A stretch of DNA of 64,000 nt, from contig JADLZK010004649.1 in the NCBI GenBank assembly GCA_015847255.1, positions 1,178,001 to 1,242,000 of the forward strand, given 5' to 3'. The translations under genes were made by a program, and so were the position numbers. The stretch comes from Hyparrhenia diplandra (taxonomy: Eukaryota > Streptophyta > Magnoliopsida > Poales > Poaceae). The notes below the pieces were generated by a model. It saw only the letters and a program-made list of their open reading frames with translations, did no database searches and was not told the origin of the DNA. Position 1 is the first letter of the stretch, and every line of letters starts with the position of its first letter. Of this stretch, positions 45,587-56,003 are shown one piece after another.

Positions 45587-46658
45587 TGTCAGGGTAGAAG
45601 AAAGCAAGGTCATCAGCAATCCCTCGGTTGATGAAATCAGCGAGAAGGGGTAGCGCGGAGATCACGAGGGCGCCGCGCGGCGTCGTCGCCCGGGGGCTAA
45701 CGTCCGGGGAGGGCGTCGCGATTCGTCCGAGCCCCTCGATCGAAACAGAGTCCCTTCGGGAGAAGCGTAGGCAACCCTCCATACTCTACCCCTCGGCGAT
45801 GGCTGTGCAAGCGGCAGTGGCGATACTGGTACACGCATTCAATGCGTATGGGCGCCAGGAATCCTCGACACCCCGGATTCCCTCGGAAGGACCTGTCAGG
45901 CCACAGTCGATTCACTGTGAGACCGTCCTCGCTCTTGAAGTGACCCCGGAAGCACGATCAAGAATATTGTAACTACACCGGCGGCCCCGTTAGGTCACTT
46001 CACGTGCCCATCCCTCTAGGTCTCGGGTATCACTGTAGCCGTGACAAGGCGCCCTCGAAAGTCGTCGCTACAGCACCGGGTCGCTATCCGGCTCACCACT
46101 CGGCAGCTTTTTTTGTCCTTTTACAAGGACCCCCTCGGAACAACAAGGGCCTTAGCATCCCGGAAATGCCCTCGCGATAATCAGAAGGACGACTCCCTCC
46201 CCCGGTACAAAGCGTGATGGGAAACATGAGAGTGAAGACCGCAGGCCCGTCGTGCTTTCTCGCGAAGGTAGAACAACACTGGACATCAAAACCATTCTCA
46301 AACACAAGAAGTGGCCATGCACAACTCATGTAATGCCCACCGTTGGTCTATAAAAGGGACAAGGCGAAATACACGCAGGGGAGGAGAAAAAAGGGGGGAG
46401 TAGAAGGGTCTTCCCTCTTCCTCCGCACTTCACTGAGACTTGAAGCTCTAGCTTCTCTCTCGTTCATGCTTGTAATCCCCTACTATAAGCACCACCGGTG
46501 TGAGGGACACTTACACCACCACCACCCGACTAGACTAGGGCCGGCATTGGCCTAAACCAGTATACATCCTTGTGCCAACTCACATCAACCATCCGGATTG
46601 GGAAACGCGTGGCAAGTTACTCGTTGGTTTTGGGATCGCCGGTTCCAAACACGAGACA
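45587..46658 (+). mobile_element. Solo LTR H inserted in the 3' LTR of element G
   Basis: 1072 bp from TGTCAGGGTAG to AACACGAGACA (inverted ends TGTC...GACA), flanked by CTAGT on both sides (45582-45586 and 46659-46663); the intact LTR of G has a single CTAGT there. A TATA box GTCTATAAAAGG (about 46347) and a downstream CCCTACTATAAGCACC identify it as a promoter-bearing Ty3-type LTR. No internal region remains, the usual product of LTR-LTR recombination. Strand from the TATA box. Confidence 0.8.
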
Positions 46659-46876
46659 CTAGTCTTTTGGGGTGATTGGGCCCTTCCCTGAGTGGGGGCA
46701 CCAGACTACGGTGCTAAGATTGCCGAGGTGCAACGGGAAGCCCTAGTGGCATTGTAGCCGAATCGGTGCGTCGAATTTTCGGTTTGTCGGTGCTAAGATT
46801 GCGGGATTCGAGGGGAATCCGGATCGGTGTGTCGGGCTTTTCATTCAACCCTGCCTGGGCCGGACTCATCAGTTGG

Positions 46877-49800
46877 TCACTTTGTGGAGTTGCAAGAGGT
46901 GCTTACACCTGTCATTGAGCTGGTGTGACCGGTGGGGACTGGACTTCCATGAGCAGGTCCAAAAGCTTCTAGAGCGGATCAGCGAGGTGGTGGTGGATGG
47001 AGTGCACCACAAGGTTGCAGCAGTGCTTGGCGTTCCCTACTTTCATCTTTGTCTTGCAGTGGACCTTCATTCGTTTGCATCCTGGAAATTACCAGCAATG
47101 GTAATAATGTTGTGTGCGCCTAGCATCTTTAGCTTGAGGTAAGCATAGTAAGGAACGGCCATAAATTTAGCGTAGCATGGTCTCTTTGCGGTAGTATATC
47201 TAGTCTCCAATTGTGACAGAAAGCGTGACTATGCCAAGTGGCATAACCCGACAACCTAGAACGATCCTATGGAACCGGGAGCATGGGGGACGTACTTTGC
47301 CAGCCCTGATGTTTAGGTTCTCAAAAGCATCCTTGTAAGGGATGTTTATGTTGCTACCTTTGTCCATTAGGACTTTCGTCATCTTAACTCCTTCAACCAC
47401 TATCTTCGACCGGGGGGAATTGACTAGCCTCAGTGACTTGGTCAGGATGATCGTCTCTATTGTAGGTGCTCGGCCGCTCTAACAATTTCAAATAAACATG
47501 GACTACAACATCGGTAGAAAAGATTAAACGATGGGTTACTTTTTGGAGGTGGCAATCCTTGTAGCCTTCTGGTTTGCCAAAGATGATCATGATGCCCAGA
47601 ACTTTAGTGTAGCTCTCCCGCTCATCATCCCCTTCTTGTCCTTGCTCAGGTGGTTCCATCAATGTCTCCCTGCCATCCTGCTTGTTCAACTACTTCTTGT
47701 ACATCTTGCAGTCTTTAGCAAGGTGGTTCACTAGGAAGCCATGCAGTTGGCATGATTTGTTCATGATCTCGTCGAACTTGCCGTAGCCGCCACAAACTTT
47801 GTTTACTCTTGTTACCGGGTTGGTTTTTGGCACTAGCCACGAATTCACCTTTGCGCTTGTGGTCCTTCTTCGTGGGCGAAGAGGGACGCCTCATCGCTTA
47901 GCTAATCATGACTTGTATTTGCCATTGCTGGCCTTATAGTAGTCTTCACTATGGGCATGCTCATGGGCTAAGGCAAATATGTCCTGAATGCTGATGTTCT
48001 TCCCATTGCTAATTATGCCTCCGATTAGGCGGTCATGATTATAGAATCGGGGATGTTCGAGCCGGTTCTTGCAAAGTGTGAAGCTCTTGATGTAATCTCA
48101 TATGCTTTCGTCTATCCCACGCTTGAATCCTAATAGGTCTCACGAGGTCTTTGGGCTTCGTATAAGCACCCTCAAAGTGAATGTAGTACTCCCTCTCTAA
48201 ATCTACCCATCGTTTATTGGTGCCCTCTTGGAGGATGTTTAGCTAGTTCTGGCTGAGTCCGTGAGGTAGATCAAGAGGTACTAAATCATGAAGTATATGT
48301 CTGATGCGGACGCCGCTTTCATGGCGAGGCAGTAATTTACTAGCCAAAATTTTGGATCGGTTTTGCCATCGTAGTTTTTGATGTTTGGGGCATGAAACTT
48401 CTAAGGCGTTAGGGCGATCTAATTTGATGACTAAACATGGGGGTCCTACTAGATTGCGAGGAGTCATCCTCGGTGAAAAGTGGTGCCGATCTCAGGAGGT
48501 TCCTCTTGTTCCTCCCGTTGCAAGGTTGGTTGCTCGCATCGTCGGAGTAATAATCGCTTCCCACATCATCGGCTCCTCCATTGGAGTTGCGGCCGCCACC
48601 ATTATAGTCGTGTCCTCCCTTCCCTCCTCCACCCCTACCGCCTCTGCCTGATTGCTGGGCTACGCCTTGGTGGTGTTCGGGATGAAGGCGCGCGAACCTA
48701 CTATCCCTGTACGGTTGCCATGCCCCAAGTTTCGTGGTGCTTGGCTATGTGTGACAGATGCGTCATTGGGTGCTGGCATATGCTAGGCATCTGCTACCAT
48801 TAGCTCTTGTGCCCTTTGGATAGCATGTCACCCTTCTTCGGTCAAGGGCTACAACATTGTTGCTGCCTCCTTCAAGGTCTCGGCCAGCTTTTGTTCTGCA
48901 TTGGAGAATGGCAGGGTTGCTCGAAGGATGTCGTTGTGATTTGTGAACTTGGTGACCGCGGGCCACGTCCTGCTCCTAGAGTTGACGTTGGATTTTACGA
49001 GTTTCATTTGCCGGTATGTCATTGTGGCTGAGTAAGTGGTCTTGCACTTCTTGACTGGTCTCATAAGAGGCCGCGTAGTCATAGTCAACATGGCCGTGTG
49101 GGTAATGCTCAAAAGTATTGTACCCATTGTTCCCATCGTCATCCGACTCACTGACCTAGCAGCCACACATGTTAGATGATGTTATCATCGTTGTCGCTGT
49201 TATCAGGGCTCTCAAGTAGTAGGTAAACTACGTCGGGAATCGGCAAAGTGTCGTTAGATTAACGAGCCCCGAGGTATCCGCATCACCATGTTAAGATTTG
49301 CGCTCGGGATCATCTGACTCGTCCAAAATAGTGCTGCTCTAGGTAAGATTATGGATGGTGACTCCAACAAAGTTTTGGTCGATGTTGTCACCGCTATAGT
49401 CCTAGTCGACTTGATGCGGGTTGAGCAGGTCCTCCATGGAAGGACTGATGGGTTGGTCTATGGACTTAGAAGGCTATACCTAGCGAATTGTCACCGTATT
49501 TGAAGGTTCCTCGGTAGATTAGGAAATGATTTGATTGGGAGCCATACCTGCCTCTATGACAGGATCCCTGATCTTGCGAAGGTTAAAGATGGCATCGAAA
49601 TCATGCTCGTGACCTGGCCTGGCGAGGAGTTAGCCACACCTGGTGAGATGACAAGCGGTCCTCCATCCACATCCTCCTCTAATTCAATGGCGAAAAGAGC
49701 GGATTTGGGGAGACTGTTCCTCTGGTCGAGATGGTTCCGGCTCACGGAGACACAGATCCACGAATCGGGTCGATGATGAGATCGAGCTTGCCAAGAGTGA

Positions 49801-49912
49801 TCTTCTCTCCCGATAGCATCTTCTCCAACTCGTCATTGAAGTTGAAGACTACTATCATCTGGAACACAAAAAACAAATTTGTACGCAAAAGGCCCCTACA
49901 TGGCGCGCCAAA
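46877..49912 (-). pseudogene. Tat-like Ty3 gag and protease fragment (element I)
   Basis: Minus-strand element with 5' end at right. From the primer site leftward: a degraded leader, gag capsid blocks in shifting frames (near 48430-48060: KTTMAKPDPKFW-like, AMKAASASD, YFMIQYL-like, WVDLEREYYIHFEGAYTKP-like), a zinc knuckle remnant (about 47755: CQLHGFLVNHLAKDC), then a clearer frame 47689-47393 (LGIMIIFGKPEGYKDCHLQK) and protease start KMTKVLMDKGSNINI (about 47385), in which the catalytic D-S/T-G has become D-K-G. Sequence stops at 46877, the edge of element G, so pol is missing. The gag and protease style matches the RIRE2/Retand group. Confidence 0.7.
49893..49912 (-). other. Primer-binding site of element I
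   Basis: Minus strand reads TGGCGCGCCATGTAGGGGCC, the form of primer site seen in RIRE2-like Ty3 elements of grasses, two bases inside the LTR end (TGTGACA). The tRNA was not identified with certainty. Confidence 0.6.
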
Positions 49913-50365
49913 TGTCACAAGATTTTACTCTAGCAATATTACGGTAACATAATCACGAAGATGGTAGCACACAACACACAAGGACTTATATTAGTTCGAG
50001 GTACGGTGCATGCCCATCCGTCTAGTGGTGCTGCTGCTGCTCGTGTATTCATATGCTCGGTTACAGGGGTTGTTGCTCCTAGCTACGTAATAGATTGAAA
50101 TGAGTTGGATCATGAACCCTAGGTTGCTGCCCTTCTTTATTTAGATAGGGGAGGTAAGGCTACAACATGGGCAATCAGGTTTACAGATTGGATGCCTAGC
50201 TTGGTACCCGGAGTGCACAAGAGATTGATCCAAGCTATTGCCAAGTGAAATTTTGGATCCCGGCGACGTGCCTTGGCCATCACAATGATCACTGCTCAAC
50301 CCTCGTGGGCTTTCTCCTTGAGAGCTCCTATAAGCTGACGCTAGACGTGGCCGCTTCCTGATTAT
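49913..50365 (-). repeat. LTR of element I (outer boundary uncertain)
   Basis: Ends TGTGACA at 49913 on the minus strand beside the primer site. A TATA-like ATCTAAATAAAG (minus strand, about 50140) and a GCAGCAGCAGCACCAC run are included. The outer end is blurred by a GGGCCGGGC-rich sequence starting near 50366. Confidence 0.5.
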
Positions 50366-50690
50366 TTTTTTGGGCCGGGCTGGGTTTGGGCCGGGCTGAA
50401 AAAAGCCCGGTTTATTTCGGACTGAGAAAAATCTGCCCATGCACTGTCCCCACTGGACTGGTCCGGCCTCAATTTTCGGGCCGGGCCCGGACTTGGGTGG
50501 GCCGCCCATGTGTTTTATAGTGTAAAATAGCTAAAAATAGCATTTCAGATTGGGCTCGGGCCAAGATTTTTTTTTGGCTGCAAGATCTCCGTCCAGGCCC
50601 GTCTAGTAAGGTCCATGGCCGGGCCCGGGCCGGGCCAGCAGGCTGGGTCGGTCTGGTCTAAAAATGCTCAGGTATGCGGGTACACCCGGC
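50366..50690. mobile_element. GGGCCGGGC-rich repeat, probable small DNA transposon
   Basis: Dense direct and inverted GGGCCGGGC/GCCCGGCCC words at both ends (50380-50410, 50475-50500, 50620-50650) around an AT-rich centre (TAGCTAAAAATAGC). This composition is typical of hAT-related non-autonomous repeats in plants. No clean target duplication was found. Confidence 0.35.
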
Positions 50691-51967
50691 CCATATATCC
50701 GACAGACAGGCCTTTTTGGTCCTCTGGCCGGGGTCCGCAAAATCTATGGCGTCTGTGCACAGCCAAGGAGAGGAGGAGAGGGGGCGTGTTAGGGAGGTGG
50801 AGGAAGGGGACGGAAGGGGGGAGGGGGCATGGGTGCCGGTGTTGGGCAGTAGCTGGCTGCGGCGAGGATGGGGATCAACGTAGCTAGGGGTATCGCCCTA
50901 TCAGGGGCACCTCATCTCCCTAAATATATATCCCACTGTAGGTTTGGGATTAGGTTTAGGATTAGAGCTAATCAAATTTTTTGATCCACCCCACCATCCG
51001 CTCTCCGTCAAGCAGCCATCGCAGTTGTCTATCATCAGGTCGCCATCGTGGACGTCTTTCATGCGACCCGAGTCCACGCCGTCTCTGTGCGTGTCATCCT
51101 GCCGCATGAGCCGCCACCCTTCGTCCACACTCCTTTGCCTGTCGTCACGCCATCCCACTTGATCTGCGCGGCCCGTCACCACCTATCCGCAGTCTCCGTT
51201 GCCCGGAGTTCATCTGCGCCGACCCCGCGACCACGACGTCCGCACGGCCTTGATCCACGCGTGGTCCCACCTCTGTCCGTGCGGTCCTCCGTCCGCGTGG
51301 CCTTCTTTTTGCTCGTGGTCCGTCTGATTATAGTCTACTTATATAAACAGCCATGAGCTACATATCCGGCCATGACAGCCTCCTAGTTGATGCAGAATAT
51401 TGCACACTTAATCAGCCTATTACTCATATTACTCCATAATGAAATTATGCTACAGTTAAGGCTATGAACCTAGATACTAGCATGCACCTAGACACACATG
51501 ATTATTTCTAGTAGATTAAGCCTCAATAGAATATTACACGGCCGCAAATAAAATTGAAAAACAGAAGAGAAGACCAAGATGACACTAGTCAAGGATTTGA
51601 TTGATGATAGCTATACACAGTTTGCTGGGGCAGATATAGCCTCGAGGCAGGGTGGTCTCAAGCAACTGCTTCTCGAAGCATGGAATCCCTCCCACAAATT
51701 GGATACCGTAGAAGTTCGAAAGGGACAAGTTAGAGGTAGGAGATAATGGTAGAAGCCCCCTCCCAACTTGTTTTCTTAAATCCGCGGTGTTAGCTCAAGA
51801 GGGGGGGGGTAACGTTATTGTAATAAAAGAAACAAATAAAAATATTTATAAAAACTTTAAAAAGATATTCTCAAGTAAATAATAAAGGAATGAAAAAAAA
51901 TGTAAATACCCTCAGCTATTTGCAGTACTATTTGAACACAGAACGAGTCATGGAATTGCAGATGCAT
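50691..51967. other. NLR-1 intron segment next to exon 1
   Basis: Purine-rich block (50760-50880), a CT/CG-rich block (51000-51310) with open frames on both strands but no domain, then AT-rich sequence with a G-run (about 51803). Nothing can be named. It is the part of the intron that precedes the donor in genome order. Confidence 0.4.
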
Positions 51968-51969
51968 AC

Positions 51970-52812
51970 CTCTTGCAGGAGAGGAAGTCACGTAGCACAA
52001 GAACGAGTTGCTCAGTGGTTCCAATAATAGATTTCTGCTCTGCTCCGACTTGACGTAGGATGTGTTGCAAAATCTCCATGATACCAGGATTACGGGAAAC
52101 TGAAACAAAGGCCCGACATTCGAACTTGTCTTGAAGCCTTTCATACACATTGATGGCAAGGGTAGTCTTACCCGATCCCCCCATGCCAACAATTGCCACC
52201 ACCTTGAGGTGCTGCTGGTCATCTGCCAGCAACAACTGTATGAGCTTGTTCCGACGTCCATCGATGCCAACAAGACTATCCTTGTTATTACTGACACCAC
52301 GAAGCAGAGGCGGAAGACGAGCGTGGACTGAGGCTACTGCACGCCGCCTAGATGAAGTGGCGGCGTCGTCAATCTTTCGTCAAGCTTGTACCTTGACCGC
52401 CGCTCGATTGCCTCATGAAAACGAAACCTGAGTTCTCGAATCTCCTGGTAGACCTCTTGCGTACGCCGCAGGCTCTTCATCTTCTGAAGTCTCTTCCGAA
52501 GTTTCCTGAAGAATGGCGACCGAGGAGGGGGTCACCTTGGGCAATCGAGTGCATGAAGAGATCTATGCTGTCCTCTAAGTCATAGGTCATCTCACGGACT
52601 TGGCTTGCCCACCGCTTGACCGAGGGGTCGAGATCCTCCGTGTAACTGAGCTTCTCAAGCACACCCTGCATGCTCGAAAGCTCGTCCACCAGGAATTTCA
52701 CCTCCCTTCGCATGGCTTTGGCCAGATTGTATTCCTCCCGCAGCAGGTGGTTGAGCTTGAATAGGACAGAGTTTATGGCCCCCGTCGAAGGGCTCACTGT
52801 CACGGGCGCCAT
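51970..52812 (-). pseudogene. NLR-1 exon 1: Rx-type coiled coil and P-loop
   Basis: N-terminal half of NLR-1. The ATG at 52812 (MAPVTVSPSTGAINSVL) is preferred over the ATG at 52845 because MAP(V/A)..S.G is the usual start in this grass NLR clade. The Rx-like coiled coil carries an EDVID-type motif (MTYDLEDSIDLFM, about residue 80-92), a basic region (FFRKLRKRLQKMK) and an ERRSRYKLDER helix. The P-loop VGMGGSGKTTLA is intact (about 52190-52155), followed by FECRAFVSVSR and, at the donor, LRDFLSCK. Two single-base losses break the frame, in the C-run near 52535 and at GAAAGATTG near 52375. Restoring both gives phase 2, exactly what exon 2 needs. Head to head with NLR-2. Confidence 0.85.
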
Positions 52813-53327
52813 GCTTGAGGGGCGGCCGGGCAGCCCGGCCGGCACCCTCGCTTGATTGCTCTACAGGAAGATTGCCCAATTGCAAGCGGGGAGAATGGTG
52901 GATCCGGCGATTCAATGAATGAACGAGAAATGTAAGGAGAGGAGGAGTCGGTATGGCTTTTGCAGCCGGCTAATGCTCTACAACCCAAAGAAGAGGAGGA
53001 AGGTGAGAGTTAAAGTTTATTCCATTTTGTGGGCACAGGTGGTGGGTGAGCACTACAATTGCCAACATCAGTCAGTCACCAGCATCTTTTGTGACATTTC
53101 GTCAAAGGGCGCCTCAACTATGGCGGAATCATGAATCAACGCACAACAACTTTGGTGGCGCAGCCCATGCATTATGTGACAATTGTAGTTTAGTCCATGC
53201 TCCGTTATATTACAATCTTGGGTCTTGGTCTTGGAGGATGCATTGCTATGTGGTGCTTTGCCTCCTCTCATTTTTTTCCGGTCTGAGTGCTCCGTGCCGG
53301 GATCGGAGACGGGGGAGGTGACCAGGC
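52813..53327. promoter_or_regulatory. Shared promoter interval between the two NLR genes
   Basis: 515 bp between the two start codons must hold both promoters and 5' UTRs. It includes a CCAAT word (about 52875), a W-box core TTGAC on the minus strand (GTCAA, about 53101) as targeted by WRKY factors, and GTCAGTCACC (about 53070). No clear TATA box was found for either direction. Paired NLRs in grasses commonly share such an interval. Confidence 0.6.
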
Positions 53328-54155
53328 ATGGATCCAGTAGTGGAAGTAATTGGGACAGCCCTGGTAAACAGCTCTATAGGCATCCTTCTAGCAAAGCTCA
53401 ACACCATGATCGAAGAAAACAAGAAGCTGCGCAAGGAGCTCACGGAAGATCTGAGATACATCAAGTACGAGATGGACATGATTAACCAAGAACTTAAGAA
53501 ACATACCGACCCCAACAAGGGCAATAGAGTGTGGATACGGGAAGTGCAAGAGCTGGCCTACGATATTGAAGACAAGATAGATGAGTTCACAGATAGCGCG
53601 ACCTGCTCGCCCAAAGCATGTTGGCTGAAGCGCAGATTACATGATCAGAAGACCAAGGGCACTCGCATGGAGTTCGCAAAGGAAATCCAGAGGCTAAAGA
53701 AGCGCGCGCAGGAGGCATATGAGCGGAGAAACAGGTACCAGACTAGTTGCAGTGCCGATGCTCCTGCAGCAGCTGATCCATACGCCGGCGGCCCGTCCGA
53801 ATCCGATCCATATGTCCATGAGGATGAGCTTGTGGGCATTGAAGATCCCAAACAGGAGCTCCTGAATCTACTGAAGGCCGGTGCCGTGGATGGTGAAGGT
53901 CAACCGGCGTCAAAGCAGCTCCCGGTGATCTCCATTCTAGGATGCCGCGGCATCGGGAAGACAACCCTCGCCAAGTTGGTCTTCGACAGCCAGCCTCAAC
54001 CCCGTGCTTGGGCTGTAGCGTCCGAGTGCAAGGGTGCCAAGGGTCTTCTGCTAAAGATACTCACCCAACTTCTCCCTGAGCAGCAAATAGACCCTGCTTC
54101 CTCTCTTGCACAACTGGGAGAAAACCTCAGGACACACCTGAAGTTCCCAAGAGAG
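53328..54155 (+). CDS. NLR-2 exon 1: coiled coil and P-loop
   Basis: N-terminal half of a coiled-coil NLR, uninterrupted for 276 codons. MDPVVEVIGTALVNSSIGIL opens an Rx-type coiled coil; the EDVID-type motif is VQELAYDIEDKIDEF (about residues 73-87); a basic segment KEIQRLKKRAQEAYERRNRY precedes the NB domain; the Walker A motif is GCRGIGKTTLAK (about residues 205-216), all key residues present. It ends LRTHLKFPRE at a donor AAGAGAG|GTATGA. An AG repeat sits exactly at the donor and leaves the exon in phase 0, although exon 2 and the sister gene require phase 2. Confidence 0.85.
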
Positions 54156-54906
54156 GTATGATTTTGACCTTGTTGTACGTACCTTGTCTTTTTAGAAAAA
54201 AAAAAAAAAAAAAAAAGAAGTCTTGAGTTCTAGGCAGCAATGAACTTGCTTCTCTCACGTTGATCATTTTGACTACAAGTGAAATATATGCGCATTATTG
54301 ATGCGGGGCGTTGGTGATGCAGCGACCTAGGTGTGCGAGGATTTTTGCATGTGCAGACTGCGCAGATAGGGCAACCAACAACGAGACAATTTTTTAAAAA
54401 CAAAGCTTTATTACCTTTCAACATCATTCCATATTGGTTAAAACAATCATGTTGAAGGCACTATCGACCGCTATTGATATGCACGCAGCCCAAAAAGTGT
54501 ACAGGGAGCACACAGACGCACTAATAGTTATAGTACTGCTAGTAAATAAAGTGATTTTTATTTTACCCGGGCCAAACAGAACCATAGAAGGTACGGAGGT
54601 TATCCAAACTTTGCATGAAACCTTAATTCGTTCCCCATATCCTTCTACTTATCTTAGTCTTATACTACACTAGTTTTTACTTGATGACAAAAAGTACCTT
54701 TAACCTTCATGAACAAAAATACATTATGCTTCTGCTAGTGATAATTAATTCTGCATCTCATATAGCAGGCTTATTTTCACACATGCATTTTGTGCTCATG
54801 CAAGTGAACATTATATTAGCTGCAATAAGGCAATGCAAGATCCCATACGAATAACTTGGAGTGGCATGACCAGTAATAATGTTTTTTTTTTTCCAATATG
54901 TGCTAG
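54156..54906 (+). other. NLR-2 intron
   Basis: 751 bp between GTATGA and a polypyrimidine tract ending TGTGCTAG. It interrupts the NB-ARC between RNBS-A and kinase-2, the same place as the giant intron of NLR-1. It contains an A-run of about 20 bases (54197-54216) and no insertion of note. Confidence 0.75.
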
Positions 54907-56003
54907 GTACTTCATTGTAATCGACGACATACAAACACATGTGTGGAGTGAGATAAAATCCTCATTTCCATTCAATACCACTGGCAGAATAATTGTGACA
55001 ACAACTATTCTGTCAATTGCAAACGACTGGATCTCCAACGGGGGTTATGTGTACAGAATGCTAGCACTTAACAAGGATCAAGCGGAAGAATTACTAATGA
55101 AAGAAATTTTTGGCTCTCGGGTGGAAAACCGACAACAATTTGAAGGTTTGCAAATCATCTTGAAGAAATGTGATGGCTTGCCACTTGCTCTAGTTAACAT
55201 AGCTCGACATTTGAAGAAGCCAGAACAGTGGACAATCAATTACTGCAGTAAGCTGTGCAGGCACTTGAGTTCTCATCCGCAGAATGAAGACTCAAGATTG
55301 AATAAAGTTCTTATCCATAGTTTCGACAATCTACCTGGCCATAACCTTAAGACTTGCTTATTATCTGTAAGCATATTTCCGGAGGATCATCAAATCAGAA
55401 GGAAACGTCTAATCAGACGATGGTTAGCAGAAGGGTTCGTAGTCAAGGAAAGCAGACCCAACCTTGAGGAAGTTGCCACTGAATATTTTGAGAACTTGAT
55501 TGATCGAAGTATGATTCAGCCAATACACACTGGAAACAACGCAGCGGTGAAGACTTGCGAAGTACGCGGAGTAATGCTGGACTTCATCGCCCACAAGTCA
55601 GTGTCCGAGAATTTCATTACTTTCATCCACAATAATGAACCTATACCAAACACAGAGATTACCTGTGCTGTCCGTCGAGTATCACTCCACAACAGCAGTG
55701 CAGAAACTGGTGCAACAGTGAACATTGATTTGTCCCGAGTCAGGTCTCTGACAATTTTTGGTCATGTTGGTGGCTACATCAATCTTCGACAGTGTAAGTT
55801 GCTGCGGGTATTGGACCTAGAAAAGTGCAGGGAGCTTAACAAAAGTGACATCCAGAACATATGGAGGTTAATGCAGCTGAAATACCTGAGCCTCCGGGGT
55901 ACTAATGTCAGCGAGATTCCAAGCGAAATATCAAAGTTACACCATCTAGAGACACTGGACATGAGGGAGACAAATGTGATGATATTACCAATTGAAGTTT
56001 TTC
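54907..56003 (+). pseudogene. NLR-2 exon 2, first part: NB-ARC from kinase-2 and first LRRs
   Basis: Starts right after the acceptor with kinase-2 YFIVIDDIQTHVW, then RNBS-B GRIIVTTTILSIAND, the GLPL motif CDGLPLALVNIARHL, RNBS-D LKTCLLSVSIFPEDHQI and a winged-helix RRWLAEGFVVKES. At the MHD position it reads CEVRGVMLDFI, so the usual M/V-H-D is VRG: His and Asp are both replaced. LRRs begin with LLRVLDLEKCRELNKSDI and LSLRGTNVSEIPSEI. The frame ends at a TTTTT run near 56000, and the LRR pattern continues in the next frame. The VRG change is notable because rice RGA4, the executor of the RGA4/RGA5 pair, also lacks a canonical MHD. Confidence 0.85.

Larger units (their letters stand above)
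44989..46871 (+). mobile_element. Element G: miniature LTR retrotransposon (TRIM-like) with a 37-bp interior
   Basis: Two LTRs of about 384 bp (44989-45372; 45410-46871 less the solo LTR H) begin TGATRAGGACATCCTCC and end CCGGACTYATYA, giving inverted ends TGATGAG...CTCATCA. Target duplications GTTGG are perfect (44984-44988 and 46872-46876). Between the LTRs lie only 37 bases: a Met-tRNA-type primer site (GTATCAGAGCT) directly followed by a polypurine tract (TTAAGGGGTGGGAA). No coding capacity at all. Mobilisation must depend on a Copia relative. It could also be a copy that lost its interior between LTRs, but primer site and tract are both kept. Confidence 0.85.
36193..51969 (-). other. NLR-1 intron 1, 15.8 kb, filled with transposons
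   Basis: Inferred from exact splice signals at both ends (donor AAGAG|GTATGC at 51970/51969; acceptor CTAATAG|G at 36193/36192) and matching phase: the split codon AG|G restores Arg between CK and FLIITDDIW. The neighbouring NLR-2 has an intron at the same protein position. The intron holds elements E, F, G, H and I plus fragments. Nothing recognisable was seen in 36193-36995. Confidence 0.75.

Noticed and set aside
52845..52845. Upstream ATG (MPAGLPGRPSS) as the NLR-1 start.
   Set aside because: The added residues are low complexity, and the ATG at 52812 gives the family-typical MAPVT start.
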